From: Chinchilla lanigera
Lineage: Eukaryota > Chordata > Mammalia > Rodentia > Chinchillidae
Assembly: GCF_000276665.1 (NCBI RefSeq)
Contig: NW_004955475.1
Span: 656,618 to 720,617 of the forward strand
Direction of reading: 5' to 3'
Length of the DNA stretch: 64,000 bases
Positions 13,082-24,665 of this stretch are shown piece by piece. Within the stretch, counting starts at the first letter, position 1, and each line of letters begins with the position of its first letter. Under the pieces are notes generated by a model. The model was not told where the DNA came from and ran no database searches. It saw only the letters and a program-made list of their open reading frames with translations. The position numbers were made by a program, and so were the translations under genes.

Positions 13082-13175
13082 TTTTTTTTTGGTTTTTCTC
13101 CGGTACCAGGAACCGAACTCATGACCTTGCGCTTGCCAGGCAGGCGCTTTTGCCGCTGAGCTAAATCCCCAGGCC
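13082..13175 (-). mobile_element. ID SINE
   Basis: Antisense ID with intact B box (ggaaccgaactc) and A box regions. Its A tail abuts the assembly gap. Confidence 0.9.
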
Positions 13176-13671
13176 CTGTATGTTCTACTTCTATAACTTA
13201 TTTCTGACTTTTGATTTACGTAGAATTTAAACATTCTCCCACCTCCCATAAGTCAAACAATTGTTCTGGCACTAATAGTATCTTCCCTACAATATATATT
13301 TCTGCTACTGTAATTTTCTATTAAGAAAATTCTTGTGCATATTATGATCTTTTCTCCTGATTTTCAAAGTCTCTTATCCATAGATTCCTACACTGATGGC
13401 ACTGTCTCACTTTTTAAACTGCACTTTCTGAAGGCAAGTTTTCTTTGGCTCTTTAGTTTGTAAAGATATCCTAGTACATGGTTTTCAAAAGTTCTACATG
13501 CCAAAACACACAAAAATCAATTAAAATCAAATAAAACTATCTGTAACACATATGAAAAGAATATACTCAATAATACAGCATTTAGTAATGAACACAATGA
13601 AAATCCATTGGCAAATACAAAGTGAAGGCACAGGAAGAAAACCGATGTAAGGCCGATAAACTTGAAAAATA

Positions 13672-13760
13672 GGCTTTTTTTTTTTTTTGGTACCAGGAAT
13701 CAAACTCATAACCTCACACTTGCTAGGAAGGCACTATGCCGCTGAGCTAAATCCTTGGCC
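13672..13760 (-). mobile_element. ID SINE
   Basis: Antisense ID, T-run at 13674-13687. Perfect 15-bp duplication taaacttgaaaaata at 13657-13671 and 13761-13775. Confidence 0.92.
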
Positions 13761-14073
13761 TAAACTTGAAAAATACATTAAAGTACTGAATCAATAAAAA
13801 TTAAAAAATGAAATACTTTTATCCCCACCTAATACATTCATAAAAGTTAAAAGACAGTCCATAATGCTAGCAAGGGTATGGGAAGAAAGTACTTCTCATA
13901 TTCATTAGTATTATCCCAAGTAAAAAGGGCAGATTAACTGTGGAAAGGGGAAGTAATCTTTTTATGACCAGAAAAATCTAACAAAAACGTTATTAATAGT
14001 TATCTCGCAGTGATAACTGCCAGGTAGTTAAGACTTATTAATAAAAAAGTGACTTATATTTAGAAAATGAACT

Positions 14074-14241
14074 AAGCTAAGTGTGGTGGTACATGCCTGT
14101 AATCCTAGCACCCTAGAAAGCTGAGGCAGGAAGATCACATGTTTCAGCCCAGCCTGGGAAACTTGACTCTATCTCAAAAATAAAGGGTTGGGTATGTACC
14201 TAAGTGCAAAGACACTGGACTCAATCTCCAGTACCACAAGT
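14074..14241 (+). mobile_element. B1-dID dimeric SINE
   Basis: B1 half (gtaatcctagcaccctag) followed by an ID-like half (gggttgggtatgtacctaag, ctggactcaatctccagtac). Confidence 0.75.
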
Positions 14242-14269
14242 GGGAGGAAGGAAGAGAGAAAAGGATGAC

Positions 14270-14440
14270 TAGTTTACTTACGTGCAAGATATTATGCTAA
14301 ACAACTGTCTCACATGAAGGAGGGAAGAATTATCAACCCTATTTTCTAGCTGTGGAAGGTTAATAAATCCACAAAAACAAAAGCCTAGTCACATTAGAAT
14401 CCACCCAGATCTAATTCCAAAGTCTGTGTTCTTTGGACTA
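14270..14440 (+). mobile_element. MIR SINE, ancient
   Basis: Reads like MIR 3' half (ttatgctaaacaactgtctcac, cagatctaattccaaagtc). Confidence 0.5.
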
Positions 14441-14835
14441 GGGCATGTGGGATCTATGAGATTATCTTAAAGCAGTATTTCCTTAAACTCACAATGTAGC
14501 TCAAAAGTCAGCTGATGGAATGAATATTTGACTGAAGCTGAAAAATATGTACTAAGGAAACAAAATTAGTAAGTGTCACCATTCTCATTTTCTAAAAAAC
14601 AAAACTGAGAAAGATCCAATAGCTACAGTAAAATTTGAATCCACTTTATTTTTTCCATTATAACATACTGCCTTTCAATGGCCAGGAATAGCAACCTTAG
14701 AGCCTACTTCAGGTACCCACAGCTATAATGCATTGCTCAGGTGCTCGCTTCTCATTGCTCACTTGCCGATTCATTTTTTTTCATTCAAGAGAAGCTGAAA
14801 ATGGGAAACTGTTTTAAGGTGAATTGTCATTTTCT

Positions 14836-14975
14836 TTTTGTGGTGTTCAGTACTGAACCTAGGTCCTCACACATGCTAAGTAAAAGTTCTTCTTCTCCTC
14901 CTCCTCCTCCTCCTTCTCCTCCTCCTCCTCCTCCTCCTACTACTACTACTACTACTCTCCCAGCACCTCAAGCTG
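14836..14975 (-). mobile_element. ID SINE split by a microsatellite
   Basis: Antisense ID 3' half (gttcagtactgaacctagg) runs into a CTT/CTC/CTA microsatellite; only the final cccagcac-like bases resume. Confidence 0.6.
14887..14956. repeat. CTT/CTC/CTA trinucleotide microsatellite
   Basis: About 23 trinucleotides in an ID remnant, 130 bp inside the intron after HUWE1 coding exon 1. Reading it as a Pro/Thr-rich protein is an artefact. Confidence 0.95.
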
Positions 14976-15085
14976 CTGGTTTATTATATTTTATATATGA
15001 GCAATGATAAATTTAGAGGATCAGTATTGGCGAGCTTATTTTAAAATGAAGAAAACAAAGGCAAAGCAAACTTCTGGGTACTTAC

Positions 15086-15154
15086 AGCTTCAGTAGGTGT
15101 CTTTTTCAATTTAGTTCTGTCTACTTTCATGTTTTCAATTTTCTGCTTTATGAT
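15086..15154 (-). CDS. HUWE1: HUWE1 first coding exon (start codon at 15130-15128)
   Basis: The exon begins after a pyrimidine-rich acceptor ending TTTTCAG (AG at 15156-15155). It carries 24 nt of 5' UTR and then 15 codons from ATG at 15130, reading MKVDRTKLKKTPTEA, the known HUWE1 N terminus. The donor is GCT|GTAAGT, with GT at 15085-15084. The ATG context is AAAACATGA (A at -3), which is acceptable. The CDS part is 45 nt, so the exon ends on a codon boundary. The peptide is short and basic, and no signal peptide or membrane segment is seen. An ID SINE inserted about 100 bp upstream (15252-15351) and a CTC/CTA microsatellite lies about 130 bp downstream in the next intron. Confidence 0.95.
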
Positions 15155-15251
15155 CTGAAAAGAAAATCCCAAAAGAAGTGAGTATTTTAAGGTGCAATTT
15201 TGAACTTTATAAGCTTGGACACAGATAATACAGAATCAAGACTATGCAAAA

Positions 15252-15355
15252 GGGGCTGGGGATTTAGCTCAGCAGCACAGTGCCTGCCTGGCAAGCGCAA
15301 CACTGTGAGTTCAATTCCAGGTACTGGAAAAACAACAACAACAACAAAAAAGATG
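15252..15355 (+). mobile_element. ID SINE next to HUWE1 exon
   Basis: Near-consensus ID with (CAA)n tail and duplication atgcaaaa (15244-15251 and 15356-15363). It lies about 100 bp upstream of the first HUWE1 coding exon. Confidence 0.92.
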
Positions 15356-16054
15356 ATGCAAAATATTTAAAATAATAACACTGGAGTTATGATGCTATAC
15401 CAATTCATGGGCACAGCTATGAGGTAAAGATAGGTGAAGAATCTCTTCAAATGAAACTGGCCTACAACCCTTTGTTACACAAACCTAATTCCTCCTTTAC
15501 CATTTTTACCAATTAAAAATATAGTGTCTTATGAACAAAGGCAACACAAACTGATGTATAAGACTCCTATTAGCAATGTCCTAAGAATGGAACATAATCA
15601 CTTTACTAAGAACAATCTTTACTAAGTGCAATCACTTTACTATAGAATTTGGAAGGCTCAAAAGCTAGGCAAGAGGTCATTTGGACCCACAATATAATCT
15701 GTAAGTGGTCACTGATGGCAGACAATTCCTTTAAGATGTTCTGACCGAGGAATAGAAAGACATCAAGATTTCTTACATTAGCAAATAGGAAAATGTGCAG
15801 AGATGTAGAGGCCTTCTACAGACTCAAGATTTTGCCACTCACAATATACTTGTTATGTAGCAATCACCAGAAACCAGTGTCCCTCTTTCAAGAAGGCGAA
15901 CAGTAACAAAGCCAAGTACAAATTTTAGGTAGCTTCTGGCCTAGACTTAGTCCAATATGCTCAGTACTATGGAAATACCATGTATCTGCCTGTAGTCAGT
16001 CAGCCAATGGGCATTCAGAAACGGTCACAGAAAAAATCCAGAACAAGTTCTACA

Positions 16055-16200
16055 ACATTTTAGTTTGCTTTTAATTGACACATAATAATGAATGGGGCAG
16101 AGTATATTTTGACACATGAATGCAACATATAATGATCAAATCAAGGTATTAACACATCCATCACTTTCTACATTTTTGGCTTAAACAACAGAAATTTGTT
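16055..16200 (+). mobile_element. Old L1 fragment
   Basis: Phrases ttttaattgacacataata and aatgatcaaatcaaggtatt are typical of old mammalian L1 untranslated regions. Confidence 0.5.
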
Positions 16201-16214
16201 CTGTCATAGCTTTT

Positions 16215-16280
16215 TTAAAAAAAATTATTTTAAAGAGTAAAACAAGGATAACATAGTAATGGGGGACTTACCGAATTATC
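16215..16280 (-). mobile_element. Severely 5'-truncated copy of the 24.7-kb element family
   Basis: About 65 bp on the minus strand matches the 3' end at 24755-24805 (GGTAAGYCCCCC, then TGTTATCCTT, then TTTACTCTTTAAAATAA). It is flanked by a perfect 11-bp duplication, tcatagctttt, at 16204-16214 and 16281-16291. Confidence 0.7.
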
Positions 16281-16299
16281 TCATAGCTTTTGTAAGATT

Positions 16300-17490
16300 T
16301 TTTAAAATTTAAGTTTTAATTGACAAAAATTATACATATTTATGATGTGGTACACGTCTGAACTACGTATACATCATAGAATGATGAAACTGAGCTAATT
16401 ATTATATGTATTGCCTTGCAGACATTTTTGTAGTGATAACACTTAAGAGCTATACTCCTAGCAATTTTCATATAAACACAATATTTCTCATCACGTTGTA
16501 TAATCTCTTGAATTTGTTCCCATTTAACTGAAATTTCATGTCCTTTGATCAACATTTCCCCATTCCCCACCAAATATTGTACTACTTCTCACTATCCAAT
16601 TTAAAAATGCTATGTGGTACATACTACAGAACCCAGAAATAGACCCATAAAAATGTGCTCAATTGAGTTTTGACTCAGGTGAAAAAGCAACTCAAGAACA
16701 GTTTCATCAACAAACAGTTCCCAGAACAAGATATAAGTAGGCAAAACCTGAATTTTGACCTAATAAGTTTAACACCTTATATAAAAATGAACTTAAAATG
16801 GATCAATGATTTACATGTAAAACTATAAAACTTACTAGGTGAGAATATTTGCGAACCATACATATATAATAACCAGAACACATGAAGAACTCAAAATTCA
16901 ATGGTTTAAATTATCTCAGTAAATTAGGAACAGAAGGAAGTGTCTCAACCCAATAAATACCTACAAAAAGCTTCCAACAATTATTGCACTTACTAGTAAG
17001 AAATTAGAAGCTTTCCCCCTACAATCATAAACAAGGCAAGGACAATGCCTCTTACCACTGCTTCTCGAAACTGCCATTGGAAGTGCTAGCTAACGAAGAT
17101 AAAAGGAAAAAAAGGTATATAGATCAGGAAGGCATCATTTATGTAGAATCTGGGAGACAAAAGAAAATTCCTGGAACTAACAGGTGATTATAGCAATATT
17201 GCAATATTTAAGGTTAATATATAAAAGTCAATTGCATTCCTATATACCAGCAATAAGTGGAATTTGAAATGAAAAAACAGTATTACGTTCATTAGCATCC
17301 AAAAGTAAGTACTCAAGCATAAATCTACACATACAAGATCTATATAAGGAAAATCACAAAAGAACACTGATGAAAGAAACCAAGTAATAATATAAAACGA
17401 ACACTATTCCACGTGCATGGATCAAAGACCTGGTATTGTCAAGTTGTCCATACTTCCTACCGTGATCTATACATTCAAGAACCCCCCCAA
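16300..17490 (+). mobile_element. Scrambled old L1 fragments
   Basis: 3' UTR-like sequence at 16300-16560, ORF2 C-terminal sequence at 16620-16920 (atagacccataaaaatgtgc), then RT-region sequence at 16990-17490 (aatcataaacaaggcaagga). The order is not that of a single insertion. Confidence 0.6.
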
Positions 17491-17534
17491 AAAAGAAACC
17501 AATGTGTGCAACTTAGCCAGACCCTGTCTGAAGA

Positions 17535-17597
17535 AAGAATGCTGGGGAAACAGCTCAGCGTGAAGGCCCTGGCTTCAATCTCTCATGCTACAAAACA
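17535..17597 (+). mobile_element. ID or B1-dID 3' fragment
   Basis: Weak ID-like sequence (ctggggaaacagctcagcg) preceded by agaccctgtct. Confidence 0.45.
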
Positions 17598-18234
17598 ATG
17601 AAGTTTATTACAATGAATTATCAAACCTCCAAAATAAAACCATCAAGGAACTTATGCACTGAAATAAGCAAATCACAGTTATTTTACTGGTATAAAATTG
17701 TAGATGAAGTCACTGGTAAATCTTCACAAAATAAGCATCTGAATGTAACTAAAACTGTTTTGACTAAGGATGCTATAACTAGTCAAGCTGAAAGAACAGA
17801 AAGACTGCCTAGCTCAGAAAAGTAATTTTTTGGAAGGGTATCCCACAGCTTAGCTCACACAACTAACAGAAGGCTAGAGATCCACATTCAGAAAAGCAGG
17901 CAGAACTAAGGAAGCTGAATAGCCTGAAACTACAGCCAAGGACCTCCTACAGAAGCAGCTTAATCGGGAGTGCTTTTGCTGCCAATACCAGACTTTGGAT
18001 GCCTAGAAGCTACTGCTGGTGGAAGAATGATTTGTAAGTATCTCAGGTACCTGGCATCAATGGCTATCTAAATTCTTAAGTCTCAAGTGTGAGGATCTGA
18101 TGCACTCATTCAAAACAAAACAAAAAACAAAAAACTATCACCACCACCACGATTACCAAAACAATTCCAAACAAATGAATACACATTCACACACACTCAT
18201 AACACATGCTAACTTGGTCTACAGTTCCACTGCA

Positions 18235-18356
18235 AGAAATAATTATACTTTAGAGAGTACCAGTGAAGGGAATATTTTTTTGAGTAACCATTACAAATAA
18301 TTATAGTTTAGTGAGTACCAGTGTTTTAGGGAATACTTTTTTGAGTGACCACTACA
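18235..18356. repeat. Imperfect tandem duplication, about 60 bp unit
   Basis: Two copies of a unit containing aataattata, gagtaccagtg, gggaata and tttttttgagt (18238-18296 and 18297-18356). Confidence 0.75.
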
Positions 18357-19168
18357 ATCCAAACAATTCTAAGGCTAGATTTTCCTAAAGAGCCATTTGT
18401 TCTACATTTGAGAAATGTTACAAACAGAATTTCCCCCTAAGACAATCATGTGCCTGACACTAATAGCTCCAAGAAATCTTAGGTAAAGGAATTCTATTAT
18501 GTCACAAAACATGTTTTCAAGTGGCATCTACTGAAAATCTCTTGATTCAAATATTCCAAAGAATACACTTTAAGACATGCTACCTACGGGGCATCATATA
18601 ATATCCTTTTCACACAATCCTCAACACTTAAATTTTGTCCCTATTTTCAGATAGAAAATGGAGATTCAGAAAAAAAAAAAAGTACCTTTCCTGGTTAAGT
18701 GAATGTTGACAGGAAGACAACATAAGTGCTTGTAGATGAGAATATAAATGTGACGGAATCTTTTACACTTATATCTTGATTGTTCAAAAGATTATTCCAA
18801 GAGAAGCTGGAACATAAGGTAGGAAACTAAGACACTGTCAATCTCAAGAGAATAGGAATTAAGGAATGAGTTCCACCTAACTCTCAGGAGTTAAACAGAT
18901 GAAATCACTATTGCTGTACACAAAAAAGAAGTTAGTCTGAAACAAATTTTTGGAAATGGCTTGCTGTCTTTGTTGGGTCATAACCAGAACCCCGAGCACC
19001 AAGCAATCTCTGTATTTCATACCTATTTCCTAAACTTAGGTTAGAAAGACACATCACTTTCACGAAATGAACTGCTATGAATAGCCACCCATAACTATTA
19101 CCATTACTTACTTTTATCTAATTAACCATTTATTGTTTCACTTATTCATTCATCCTGCCTTTACTTAC

Positions 19169-19223
19169 CTGTGAAGTTTGAATCATGGTTTTATAGATTT
19201 TACATCAAGAACAAGCATTAAAA
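19169..19223 (-). other. Weak candidate HUWE1 5' UTR exon
   Basis: A consensus donor CAG|GTAAGT (GT at 19168-19167) on the minus strand is preceded, 55 nt upstream, by a possible acceptor (CAATATATTTTAG, AG at 19225-19224). The polypyrimidine tract is poor and the sequence is not obviously repeat-derived. It could be a rare 5' UTR exon or a cryptic donor only. Confidence 0.25.
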
Positions 19224-20472
19224 CTAAAATATATTGGGGGAAGTCATTCTTTAAAGGGTGACTGCATTCTGTAGTAATCATTTCTAGTTGATAAAGAAAT
19301 AATGACTTTCACTGACATCAACTGCAATTTATTAGTAACTGTAGGATTTCAGGTCCCACTCAGACATAAGGAAGCAGAATCTGAGTTTTAAACATCCGTA
19401 GATAATACATTTATTAAAGTTTGAGAAGCACTGGACACAGGGCCAGAATCATGATGTACAAACACATTCTATGTGTTTCTGTTTCCTCAAATGAAATAGG
19501 AATAAATAATCTCACTAATTCCAAACCCACTTTCATCCAACATATTCTCTAGAGACTAGCAAAAGATTTATGTTACTTTCCTGATTAAAACCTTTCAAAG
19601 CCTTCCCTTAAACTCCCTAGAATATACAAACCTTAAACATGACCCAGAGGGCCCTGGCTTGACTTGGTCTCTCAAACTCTCCAATTTCTTCTTTCTAGAC
19701 ACCATTAGTTTTTCAATTTAGTTTTGGAAACACTCAACAGTTCTTTCTGGCCTCCAGTCTACTGCAAGGGCTATTCCCACTACACTGTTCTACTCCCCCT
19801 AACTTTTTCCACAGGTAGTTCCATTTCAGGAATTGACATTTAAACTAAAACCCAGAGAGGCTCGCTGGGTACTTCATCTAAAGCTGGTCTCATTGTTATT
19901 TTTCTACTAGATTACTTGTTTGCTTCTTTCATAAGAAGCATACCTATAAATGCTGGTATAATTTTCTACAATGTTAAACTCTCAGCACTTAGTACCTTAT
20001 CATGATAGGTAAGCAAATATTTATAGAATGGAGTTCAGGAAAGAGGTATTCACTGAGAATAAAATTTACAACTGTCAGCAGACAGATAATACTCAGAGCC
20101 ATGGGTCCGAAGATGACTGCTTACAGATACAGATGGAAGAAAGGATGCCCACAATTGAGTTCTTAAAATTTGTTTTAGCATTTAAAGATGAGGCAAAGGA
20201 GAAAACAAAGCACTAGGCTAGTGAGGTAAGAACAAAAATAGTTAATCATGGTATCATGAAAGACAATTGATGGCAAAGTGACTTATTGTATTCAATGTCA
20301 AAATGAGGTTATATTCACAGACAAATGTCCATCAGAATTGGACATAACCTAAAACAAGCAACAGTTTCTGTAGTCTGGCAAGAATGGAAACCAGTCTGGA
20401 GTCAATCAATGGACCAATGGGAAGTGAGGCAAGATAGCACATACAGTAAACTCTTTAAAAAAAGGGTAGCTG

Positions 20473-20567
20473 CTGGGGCTGGGGATTTAGCTCAGCGGCA
20501 AAAGCACCTGCCTGGCAAGCACAAGGTTGTGAGTTCGGTTCCCGGTACCGGAGAAAAACCAAAAAAA
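20473..20567 (+). mobile_element. ID SINE, young
   Basis: Near-consensus ID with duplication gggtagctg plus A-run on both sides (20457-20472 and 20568-20583). Confidence 0.95.
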
Positions 20568-20583
20568 AAAAAAAGGGTAGCTG

Positions 20584-22845
20584 AGCAGGATCACTGAAAG
20601 ATTGAGGGCAATAAAGACAACAGTGAATCTTCTTATGTGTATGTAAGTTACCTTGTAAAGGTGATAACTCAGAGTTCCTAAGCAAGTTGAGGGCAGAGAA
20701 CTACCTAGCTTCTCATTATTTCACCATTTTGACTAACACAAATATCATCCAGTATTAGGACAATCTTCTCTTTAGTATTGTAAATCTTGACTGGGTAGCC
20801 TTTTCCTATGTGCTTACATGGCCTCTTGAACCTCTATCACTTCCCTGACTAAAATGAGAAAATGTATGCCATGGGGTGAATAAGTTGAAAACACCTGAGT
20901 AGAGAAGAAAGATATTTCCATTACTAGTCTCTAGATGGCAGAACAAGACACAGTTTTATTATGCTTCATGCTTTTCAGATCCTTCTAAATTTTCTATGAA
21001 GTCATATAACCATTTATTATAAGAATTTTTCTGTAAAATTTTCCTTAAGAAAACAGTGGTCCTTAAGCCAAAGGATACACAAAAAGTTAAAAACAATATC
21101 ATCTAAACAATGTCTTGGATTAGCTGCCTGCTCATCCAACTTCTTACCTAAAAGTTTTGTATTTGGAGCTTGACACACAGGGAGCACGCAGGTAAAAAGT
21201 ACTGCACATATGTATGGGAGTGCAGCTAAATCCCCAACAGCCTAAAATTCCAACTGAAATTTTGGAAAAGCATTATGGCAGTGTTTAAACAAAAAACAGT
21301 AAGAACACTGAACTCCCAACATCCCACAAAGCAAAGTATTTCATTCTATTTGCCTTGCAAGGATTCCCTTTGCCTTTTGGAGTCTCTGAAAGTAAATTCA
21401 GGTGGGAGCTACCCGGACCACTCACCATGTCTAATCCTTGTAACAACATGGAGATGAAGAATGTATCCAGTTTATGGGGCCAAGAGAGGTCATACACCTA
21501 GTAGGTACTAGAACCTGGATACAAAAGCCAATTTGTTCCACAACTCTACAGAGCATATGTCTACCTACACAGTCCAACGTACCACCCCCTCTCCTACAAA
21601 CACTAATCTCCCTATATACAACAACAGAGGAATGTTGACCTAGATTTCTGGGGGAACTGAAAATGAGATGTAACCATAAAACAACACCAGAATGGTCTTT
21701 ACTTATGAAAGCCAAATTTATAAATTATCTGTAGAAATACTTTGATAGTCTCTCATTTACAGTCTGAATATACTGCATCTCTGGATGCTTCTCTGTACTG
21801 CAGTACACTTATACAAAGAAAATGTGGGAAATGATACCAAGAAGGAGGAATTGGAAACCTCTAACACTGCTGTTGGAAGTGAGAATGGTAACTGAGACTA
21901 TACTTTTGGCACATCTCTACTCTTCAGTTCTGGGAAACTATAAATTCAGGAGTTATCCTTCTGGGCATTTATAACCAATTATTTAGAAACTAGCATCAGA
22001 AGACCTAGGCAATAGAACTAGGCTCACCAAAGTATGCAGATTATCAGTTTTGCCAGGAGAGAGGAAATACCAACATGTCAGAAGTCCCTCTTAGCATACT
22101 CAACAAAAATAAAAGCAATGCCTAAGTGTAAGTCACGCAAATTAAAGAGAACAGGAAGTCTTTGTCAATGCAATTTTAAACTGATGCTCTGGAACAATCC
22201 TAGTCTACATTCTTCAGGAATTTTCTCTCTCCAATAGCCTTTCTCATCTGTGGCCAGGCTTGGTGCAAATCATCAGTGTTCAACAACTTCAGGAAAACAA
22301 CATCATCTGAAAGAAACCAAGTTACTTAAAATTAAGAATTTATTTCACTCGACTTATTCTGAAAAAAATGCCTATTAGTACCAATAGTGTACTCATTTAG
22401 ATCTGAGATCTGAGGTAGGGATTGTTTTATTTTTGTCAAGCTGCATATGTGATTTGGCTGTACACGCCAGCCTTAAAAGTTACTGTATTAACTATACTTT
22501 GCCAATTTATAGCCAACTTAGGAATTTGCTTAAAAACAATGAAACAAGGGAACAAAGTATAAATAGCCATGTGTTGATAACTGCTGAACCTGAGTGAAAT
22601 GTACATAGGTGTTCATTACACTTTCTCTTTTTTATATATCTTTAAAAAGCTTATACATTACAGATATTTTAAAGACTTCATCCTGATAGATCCCTCCATT
22701 CCATCTTCTACAGTGTTGCCAGAGCAATATTCCTAAAACCCAAAATTTACCTACATCAAGTACAAACTTCTAAACCAGCATCCAAGACACTCAGGACCTG
22801 GTCCCTACTTGCCTCTTATCAGAACACTACATAATATTCCCTTTA
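20584..22845. other. HUWE1 5' intron, mostly unique
   Basis: No repeat or exon recognised. A minus-strand acceptor-like TTTCTTTCAG near 22305 has no matching donor nearby. Confidence 0.5.
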
Positions 22846-22861
22846 GCTCCCCTTAACCTTT

Positions 22862-22981
22862 TTTTTTGTCTTTTTTTTGAGACAGGGTCTTGCTATGCAG
22901 TTCAGGCTGGCCTTGAGCTCACTTTGTAGCCCAGGCTGGCCTCAAGTACTGGGACTACAGGCACGTACCACCATGCCCGGC
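22862..22981 (-). mobile_element. B1 SINE
   Basis: Antisense B1 with a perfect 16-bp duplication gctccccttaaccttt (22846-22861 and 22982-22997). Confidence 0.93.
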
Positions 22982-23376
22982 GCTCCCCTTAACCTTTAGC
23001 CATGTCCAGCATTTTCCAGTCTCCCCAACACTTAAGACTTCTGATACCTTGACTCCCTCCTAAAATGGCTGTTCCTTACCTATCACTTAAAGCTCAACTT
23101 AGATATCACCTCCTTTCTGGGGCCCTTACTTTTTCTAACCAATTCCTTTTCTTTTTTTCTATTAGTACATATTTTTCATACATATTGATCACATTCACTA
23201 TAGGGAACTTGTTTTTTTTAACGGTATAAAATAACCTTTACTTACATAATTTATATCTATGGAATATAACTGCTTTCTTTAAAACAAGAAAATTTACATT
23301 GACATACTGCTGTTTTGTCAAGGACTTCCTTAAGCAAGATAGTATACAAGGTCCCTTGTATTTAACATGGCAGTGG

Positions 23377-23655
23377 GGCTAGCTTCCTGCCTCGTAGGCC
23401 CCCGGAGGGAGGGAGGGCCCCGGGCCCATGGGGAGCCACGGGCCGGGGAGCTCTCGCCAGAGGCTCACTCGCCAGAGGCTCACTGGAGCCTCCCTGCCTC
23501 GTAGGTCCCCGGAAGGAGGGCTTCCGGCGCACAGGGAGCCACGGGCGGGGAGCGCCAGGCTTCTGGCTGGCTAGCTTCCTGCCTCGTGGGCCCCCGGAGG
23601 GAGGGCCCCTGGCGCACGGGGAGCCATGCGGCGGGGAGCCATGCGGCGGCGAGCG
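23377..23655 (+). repeat. GC-rich tandem units (about 85-110 bp)
   Basis: The marker cctgcctcgt(a/g)gg recurs at 23386, 23493 and 23578, each followed by an (a)ggaggg block and a gggagcca block. Units 1 and 3 both begin ggctagcttcc. A shorter internal duplication (gccagaggctcact) lies near 23456-23484. These resemble LINE promoter monomers. Confidence 0.7.
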
Positions 23656-23723
23656 CTGTTTCGCGCCGGCCCTTAGGCCAGCCTCCGCCGCTCAACTGAG
23701 ATCTATCATGACACAGAGAAACA

Positions 23724-24665
23724 NNNNNNNNNNNNNNNNNNNNNNNNNNNNNNNNNNNNNNNNNNNNNNNNNNNNNNNNNNNNNNNNNNNNNNNNNNNNN
23801 NNNNNNNNNNNNNNNNNNNNNNNNNNNNNNNNNNNNNNNNNNNNNNNNNNNNNNNNNNNNNNNNNNNNNNNNNNNNNNNNNNNNNNNNNNNNNNNNNNNN
23901 NNNNNNNNNNNNNNNNNNNNNNNNNNNNNNNNNNNNNNNNNNNNNNNNNNNNNNNNNNNNNNNNNNNNNNNNNNNNNNNNNNNNNNNNNNNNNNNNNNNN
24001 NNNNNNNNNNNNNNNNNNNNNNNNNNNNNNNNNNNNNNNNNNNNNNNNNNNNNNNNNNNNNNNNNNNNNNNNNNNNNNNNNNNNNNNNNNNNNNNNNNNN
24101 NNNNNNNNNNNNNNNNNNNNNNNNNNNNNNNNNNNNNNNNNNNNNNNNNNNNNNNNNNNNNNNNNNNNNNNNNNNNNNNNNNNNNNNNNNNNNNNNNNNN
24201 NNNNNNNNNNNNNNNNNNNNNNNNNNNNNNNNNNNNNNNNNNNNNNNNNNNNNNNNNNNNNNNNNNNNNNNNNNNNNNNNNNNNNNNNNNNNNNNNNNNN
24301 NNNNNNNNNNNNNNNNNNNNNNNNNNNNNNNNNNNNNNNNNNNNNNNNNNNNNNNNNNNNNNNNNNNNNNNNNNNNNNNNNNNNNNNNNNNNNNNNNNNN
24401 NNNNNNNNNNNNNNNNNNNNNNNNNNNNNNNNNNNNNNNNNNNNNNNNNNNNNNNNNNNNNNNNNNNNNNNNNNNNNNNNNNNNNNNNNNNNNNNNNNNN
24501 NNNNNNNNNNNNNNNNNNNNNNNNNNNNNNNNNNNNNNNNNNNNNNNNNNNNNNNNNNNNNNNNNNNNNNNNNNNNNNNNNNNNNNNNNNNNNNNNNNNN
24601 NNNNNNNNNNNNNNNNNNNNNNNNNNNNNNNNNNNNNNNNNNNNNNNNNNNNNNNNNNNNNNNNN
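23724..24665. other. Assembly gap (942 N) inside a retroelement
   Basis: Unsequenced run between the GC-rich 5' part and the A-tailed 3' part of one insertion (see 23377-24822). The true missing length is unknown and could be several kb. Confidence 1.

Larger units (their letters stand above)
17825..20455. other. HUWE1 5' intron, mostly unique
   Basis: Contains the 18.2 kb tandem duplication and the weak exon candidate at 19169; otherwise nothing recognised. Confidence 0.5.

Noticed and set aside
12224..13249. Long open frames on both strands across 12.2-13.2 kb
   Set aside because: They exist only because the gap of N contains no stop codons; the ends are SINE and L1 sequence.
14741..15007. 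88-codon frame with Pro and Thr runs
   Set aside because: Translation of a CTC/CTA microsatellite and an ID remnant, overlapping non-coding intron.
22240..22306. Possible 5' UTR exon after a TTTCTTTCAG acceptor
   Set aside because: No convincing donor follows within a normal exon length.
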